Source of the DNA: Kurthia sibirica
GTDB taxonomy: Bacteria > Bacillota > Bacilli > Bacillales_A > Planococcaceae
Length of the DNA stretch: 64,000 nucleotides
Assembly: GCF_003143975.1 (NCBI RefSeq)
Contig: NZ_QFVR01000013.1
Location: 27,936-91,935, forward strand
Reading direction: 5' to 3'
Below, one piece after another: positions 61,576-64,000 of this stretch (positions are counted from its first letter, which is position 1; each line of letters begins with the position of its first letter). A model generated the notes under the pieces. That model was not told the DNA's origin. It worked only from the letters and a program-made list of their open reading frames with translations, and did no database searches. The position numbers were made by a program, and so were the translations under genes.

Positions 61576-61929
61576 TTACCAACCGTTATAAGGTGAGCTA
61601 CCTGTGAATGTGCAACTAATTAAACGTATATCACCTTGTTTGAAGAATAGTGAATATTCATCAGTAATAAGTTCACCCGATTCGGACCATATACCGTTTT
61701 CATCTGCCGTAAATTCAAATCGATAAGTCGAACGTGAAACAATCATGTCATTCGTATAAGCGTCTAATTGCGACAACTGATACGCGTGTTCTACGTCAAA
61801 TAGTTCTAAATTGATAACAGAACAGATACCTTCACTCACTTCAATTTGAGCGAATTTAGATAAAAAATCTTTGATTAAATGAAAATTTTCTTTAGGTGAT
61901 ACTTGATTTTGAGTTTGAATAGTTGTCAT
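61576..61929 (-). CDS. Small acidic orphan, member of a three-gene family
   Basis: The likely start is ATG at 61929, 8 bases after GAGGT; an ATG two codons upstream is possible. The 117-residue product has the family core YRFEFTADENGIWSES, then a Y/F-rich strand and DIRLISCTFTG at the C-terminus. Its paralogues are the products of 62058 and 62521. The regular strand pattern suggests a small beta-sheet fold. Acidic, soluble, no catalytic motif. Function unknown. Confidence 0.65.
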   Translation of the reverse strand: MTTIQTQNQVSPKENFHLIKDFLSKFAQIEVSEGICSVINLELFDVEHAYQLSQLDAYTNDMIVSRSTYRFEFTADENGIWSESGELITDEYSLFFKQGDIRLISCTFTGSSPYNGW

Positions 61930-61976
61930 GTCCATTACCTCGTTTTCGATTATATTTTAATTCACCGTTCCAGCTG

Positions 61977-62044
61977 GTCGCATAAGCGACAAGGAAACAG
62001 AAAAAATGATGAATGATGAAGGATTCTTTCGCTCCTTCATCATT
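61977..62044 (-). terminator. Leader hairpin and terminator
   Basis: GTCGC-ATAA-GCGAC (61977-61990) in the leader of the gene at 61929, and AATGATGAAGGA/TCCTTCATCATT (62013-62044) which ends the transcript of the gene at 62058. Confidence 0.7.
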
Positions 62045-62057
62045 TGATTTGGTTCAA

Positions 62058-62408
62058 TTAAGCATGAATAGTTGAAACATAATGCCCTCTAAAATTCGTG
62101 ATTTTGAACGTATCTAATTCATAATATCCAATCTTTCGTAGCACCGTTGAATCAAAACTATCATCAGGGAAATCGGAATGATCAAGCGACCAAACACCCT
62201 CTGGACTCTTAACAAAATCAAACGTTTTGATTTCTTCCTCGAATATTTCTTGTTCAGAATACTCACCAGAAAAGTCACGTAAACTACTTTCCAAACGTTC
62301 TAAATCGAAAACAGATAATTGAACTGCTTCATAATTTTTATCTGACATATCGACACCTGCAAAACGTGACATGAATTTTTCAAAAAGCTCTGTTTTAATG
62401 ATTAACAT
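62058..62408 (-). CDS. Small acidic orphan, member of a three-gene family
   Basis: ATG at 62408 after AAAGGTGG; the longer frame from 62441 begins inside the leader. The product contains the family core KTFDFVKSPEGVWSLDHSDF and a C-terminal ELDTFKITNFRGH strand that aligns with the other two. It is the most acidic of the three. No domain is recognised. The three may be phage-response or replication-related small proteins, which cannot be decided here. Confidence 0.65.
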   Translation of the reverse strand: MLIIKTELFEKFMSRFAGVDMSDKNYEAVQLSVFDLERLESSLRDFSGEYSEQEIFEEEIKTFDFVKSPEGVWSLDHSDFPDDSFDSTVLRKIGYYELDTFKITNFRGHYVSTIHA

Positions 62409-62452
62409 AAGATTACCACCTTTGATTATTTTAAATTTCACAATTAATCCTA

Positions 62453-62512
62453 GTCGCCTTAGCGACGGTTTAACTTCGCTAAAAAAAAGAACCTACTTGT
62501 GAAAGTAGATTC
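62453..62512 (-). terminator. Leader hairpin and terminator
   Basis: GTCGC-CTTA-GCGAC (62453-62466) in the leader of the gene at 62408, and AAAAAAAAGAACCTACTT, GTGA, AAGTAGATTC (62481-62512), the terminator of the gene at 62521. Confidence 0.75.
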
Positions 62513-62520
62513 TGATTAAC

Positions 62521-62826
62521 TCAATATACAAATGTGCATTTTAAAATTTCAATATCTTCTAGTCGATAAAAGATAGGGAGCAGATTCGATACAACTTCTT
62601 TTGATTCGTAAACGCCATCATTATCAGCAATTAAATCAATAGGATAGGTAGAGGTACTTTTTATTTTATCCTTTGGAAAAACATCAAGATTCCACATTTG
62701 TAGAACTAACTCGTTATCGAACACAACTAAATTGATTTCCTTATACACATTTTCTTCTTTTTCACTTGTATCATCTACAATTTCTGCGTCCATAAAAGCT
62801 TTTAATGGTTCTCTTTTTTTATCCAT
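62521..62826 (-). CDS. Small acidic orphan, member of a three-gene family
   Basis: ATG at 62826 after GGAGGTG. The product has the family pattern YPIDLIADNDGVYESK and ends DIEILKCTFVY, matching DIRLISCTF of the 61576 product. The N-terminus is truncated relative to the others, with a charged DDTSEKEENVYKE stretch. It is the first gene of this array on the minus strand. Function unknown. Confidence 0.65.
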   Translation of the reverse strand: MDKKREPLKAFMDAEIVDDTSEKEENVYKEINLVVFDNELVLQMWNLDVFPKDKIKSTSTYPIDLIADNDGVYESKEVVSNLLPIFYRLEDIEILKCTFVY

Positions 62827-62913
62827 TGGCAAAGCACCTCCAAATATCTATCTAATAATTATAACAAAAGAAACAATTATGGAATTAAAAGTATATTGTA
62901 AAAAGCAAAAAAA

Positions 62914-62940
62914 AATAACCTAACCGAAAAGGTTAGGTTC
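62914..62940 (-). terminator. Terminator between sRNA region and small-gene array
   Basis: GAACCTAACC, TTTTCGG-side loop, GGTTAGGTT followed by nine T on the minus strand. It ends a transcript that arises upstream in the 62.95-63.2 kb region. Confidence 0.7.
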
Positions 62941-63116
62941 GTGTGGTGTCATAAATAAAGCCCTGTAGTTACTTATAACACGCTATTAATTTGTATGTTC
63001 ATGCAACAGTCACTCACTCTTGCAAGACATTCGCTAACCCATAAGCGTTAGAAGAACATAATACCCTCTATAAGACGTTTCTACAAGAAATACGGTAATT
63101 TCCACCTCATTTTAGA
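62941..63116. other. Non-coding region without clear gene
   Basis: No coding region is seen. A hairpin GCTAAC..GTTAG (about 63033-63051) resembles the leader-hairpin family. On the minus strand the segment could be the body of a small RNA ending at the terminator at 62914-62940, but no clear promoter was found. Confidence 0.3.
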
Positions 63117-63186
63117 TAAAAAAAAGGCCGACCATGTTTCGCATTATTCTTGTGAAAGAATAACTAGGCGTTGGACGACTACTGAT
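63117..63186 (-). ncRNA. Small RNA candidate with its own promoter and terminator
   Basis: About 70 nt on the minus strand. The start is inferred from the promoter at 63221-63193 and the end from eight T after a folded region. The fold by eye: GTCGTCC with GGTCGGC (one U-U mismatch), an inner GC pair, and TTATTCTT-TCAC-AAGAATAA (8 bp) at the tip. Compact, promoter-driven, terminator-ended RNAs of this sort often act as counter-transcripts on plasmids. It would be antisense to the leader of the plus-strand gene at 63363 if that transcript begins far enough upstream. Confidence 0.5.
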
Positions 63187-63192
63187 AAATAG

Positions 63193-63221
63193 ATTATAAT
63201 ACGCTTATTTATTTCTAGCAA
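63193..63221 (-). promoter_or_regulatory. Promoter of the small RNA
   Basis: On the minus strand TTGCTA (63221-63216), 17 bp, TATAAT (63198-63193). Confidence 0.65.
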
Positions 63222-63362
63222 CCAATATTAAATAATTTCTAATTTGTTCTTAACCTGAGAAGTTTGATAAATACGATATAAAATACGAGCTTTTTTGATT
63301 CTTCTGTCGCTTATTACGGTTGCATATGGTAGGGTGATGGTAGATGAAAGGAGATGAACCAA

Positions 63363-63788
63363 GTGACGAATGTAAAACAGGTATTGAAGCAGCTACATAC
63401 ATTAAAAAGCGATATGAATGACATTTTAAACTTAGTCGGAGGTGATGGTGAAAATATTGTAATTGATGAAAGTGATTTAGATGAAAAATTCTTATTCGGG
63501 CAACTTCAAGATATTATCAATTTAGTGGACGATTTGAATTTCAAATTATCGTATCTTTCAAAAGAAATAACCGTTCAAGGGTTTCTACAAATGAACAAAG
63601 AGGGTTACTATGAATTTGCGAGTGGGGAATATTTACGAAGGGGTTCACCAATCGAATTGCTCGTTGCAGCTGATGAAGGTCAAGAGTGGATCTATACACA
63701 CGTAGCTTATTCAGATGGGGAGTATTATGCGATGTTTCTAGGACAAGAACACCCACTTAAAGAAACATTAGTACGCATTAGAGGATAA
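63363..63788 (+). CDS. Small orphan protein
   Basis: The likely start is GTG at 63363, 9 bases after AAAGGAG; the ATG at 63354 directly abuts that site. The 141-residue product has an N-terminal helical part (VLKQLHTLKSDMNDILNLVG) and a beta-rich C-terminal part (YEFASGEYLRRGSPIELLVA, EGQEWIYTHVAYSDGEYYAM). The last segment, with W, Y and G residues, is like small DUF-type domains in phage or plasmid genes. Acidic and soluble. It lies downstream of a small-RNA signal. Function unknown. Confidence 0.65.
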   Translation: MTNVKQVLKQLHTLKSDMNDILNLVGGDGENIVIDESDLDEKFLFGQLQDIINLVDDLNFKLSYLSKEITVQGFLQMNKEGYYEFASGEYLRRGSPIELLVAADEGQEWIYTHVAYSDGEYYAMFLGQEHPLKETLVRIRG

Positions 63789-63832
63789 CGTTAAACACTT
63801 ACATAGCAACAAAAATTACATATATACATATA

Positions 63833-63844
63833 TGCGTATACGCA
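63833..63844. repeat. 12-bp palindrome next to IS end
   Basis: TGCGTATACGCA is a perfect palindrome, preceded by alternating ATATATACATATA, between the orphan gene and the IS end. It might be an operator or a preferred insertion site. Confidence 0.4.
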
Positions 63845-63871
63845 AAGAAACGTTAAAAAAAGCTCATCCAT

Positions 63872-64000
63872 TGGGCACTGACTGCCCTTTTTGAGACAGT
63901 AAGAAAACACCTTCTAAACAGCCAGTTGGCGATATTGGATCGGTGACTGATTGTTTAGTTTCGTTTGAATACGGATATTGTTATAATAAGTTATATATTC
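63872..64000 (-). mobile_element. Right end of an IS3-family element, truncated by window
   Basis: TGGGCACTGACTGCCCTTTT followed by TGAGACAGT looks like an IS3-family terminal repeat, and the transposase C-terminus lies just inside. The element continues past the window end. Confidence 0.6.
63914..64000 (-). CDS. IS3-family transposase, C-terminal fragment
   Basis: The minus strand reads EYITYYNNIRIQTKLNNQSP and then IQYRQLAV before the stop TAG. The YYN(N)xRIQ...LxxxSPxQYR pattern is the C-terminal end of IS3/IS150-group OrfB integrase. The rest of the gene lies beyond the window, so completeness cannot be judged. Confidence 0.85.
   Translation of the reverse strand, partial: EYITYYNNIRIQTKLNNQSPIQYRQLAV

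Overview
The window is a low-GC stretch of Firmicute DNA. Purine-rich ribosome binding sites (AAAGGAGG type), frequent TTG/GTG starts, a lipobox lipoprotein, a sortase and a sortase-anchored surface protein all point to Bacillota, most likely Bacillales. It reads as part of a large conjugative plasmid or plasmid-like integrative element rather than chromosome: there are no housekeeping, rRNA or tRNA genes, and there is a type IV secretion coupling ATPase, its own replication proteins, an iteron-like repeat field, many small orphan genes and insertion sequences. VirB4 and relaxase genes are not in the window and presumably lie outside it.

Layout. 1-3.3 kb: small accessory genes, a lipoprotein and a two-domain DNA-binding protein. 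3.5-5.7 kb: a three-gene XRE regulator / ImmA-like metallopeptidase / PIN-like cassette. 5.9-25.1 kb, all on the plus strand: the transfer block, with a large coiled-coil membrane protein, a VirD4/TraG-type coupling ATPase, a 1,804-residue single-chain RNA polymerase carrying both beta-like and beta-prime-like catalytic motifs, a VirB1-like lysozyme/CHAP hydrolase and a giant repeat adhesin ending in an LAQTG sorting signal. 25.1-27.1 kb: a MITE-like repeat, decayed sequence, and an Abi_2 (AbiF/AbiD) HEPN protein followed by a structured small RNA. 27.1-31.1 kb (minus): rhomboid protease, secreted proteins, sortase and SH3 protein. 31.5-33.7 kb (plus): a DUF1643 protein and a winged-helix protein behind a heavily terminated leader. 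33.7-57.5 kb (minus): small orphan genes, a CPBP membrane protease, a metallo-beta-lactamase-fold enzyme, a UvrD-like helicase, a ClpA/B-like AAA+ unfoldase, a VWA protein, a MoxR-like AAA+, an SSB-like protein, a primase-like protein, an IS200/IS605 element inside a broken membrane gene, and a family-B-like DNA polymerase. 57.7-59.5 kb (plus): a membrane protein and a small partner. 59.5-60.5 kb: a non-coding field of helically spaced repeats, the best origin or centromere candidate. 60.5-62.8 kb (minus): an array of small genes, each with its own terminator. 62.8-64 kb: small-RNA signals, one orphan gene and the end of an IS3-family element.

The most striking feature is that the element appears to carry much of its own information machinery: DNA polymerase, primase, SSB, helicase, three chaperone-type ATPase-associated proteins and a virus-like fused RNA polymerase encoded inside the conjugation operon. 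A recurrent 13-bp palindrome-like box (TAGAAT..TTCTA or its left half) lies upstream of several of these transcription units and is a candidate promoter or operator for a plasmid-specific regulon, possibly read by the fused polymerase. All functions are read from sequence motifs recognised by eye; no database search was run.
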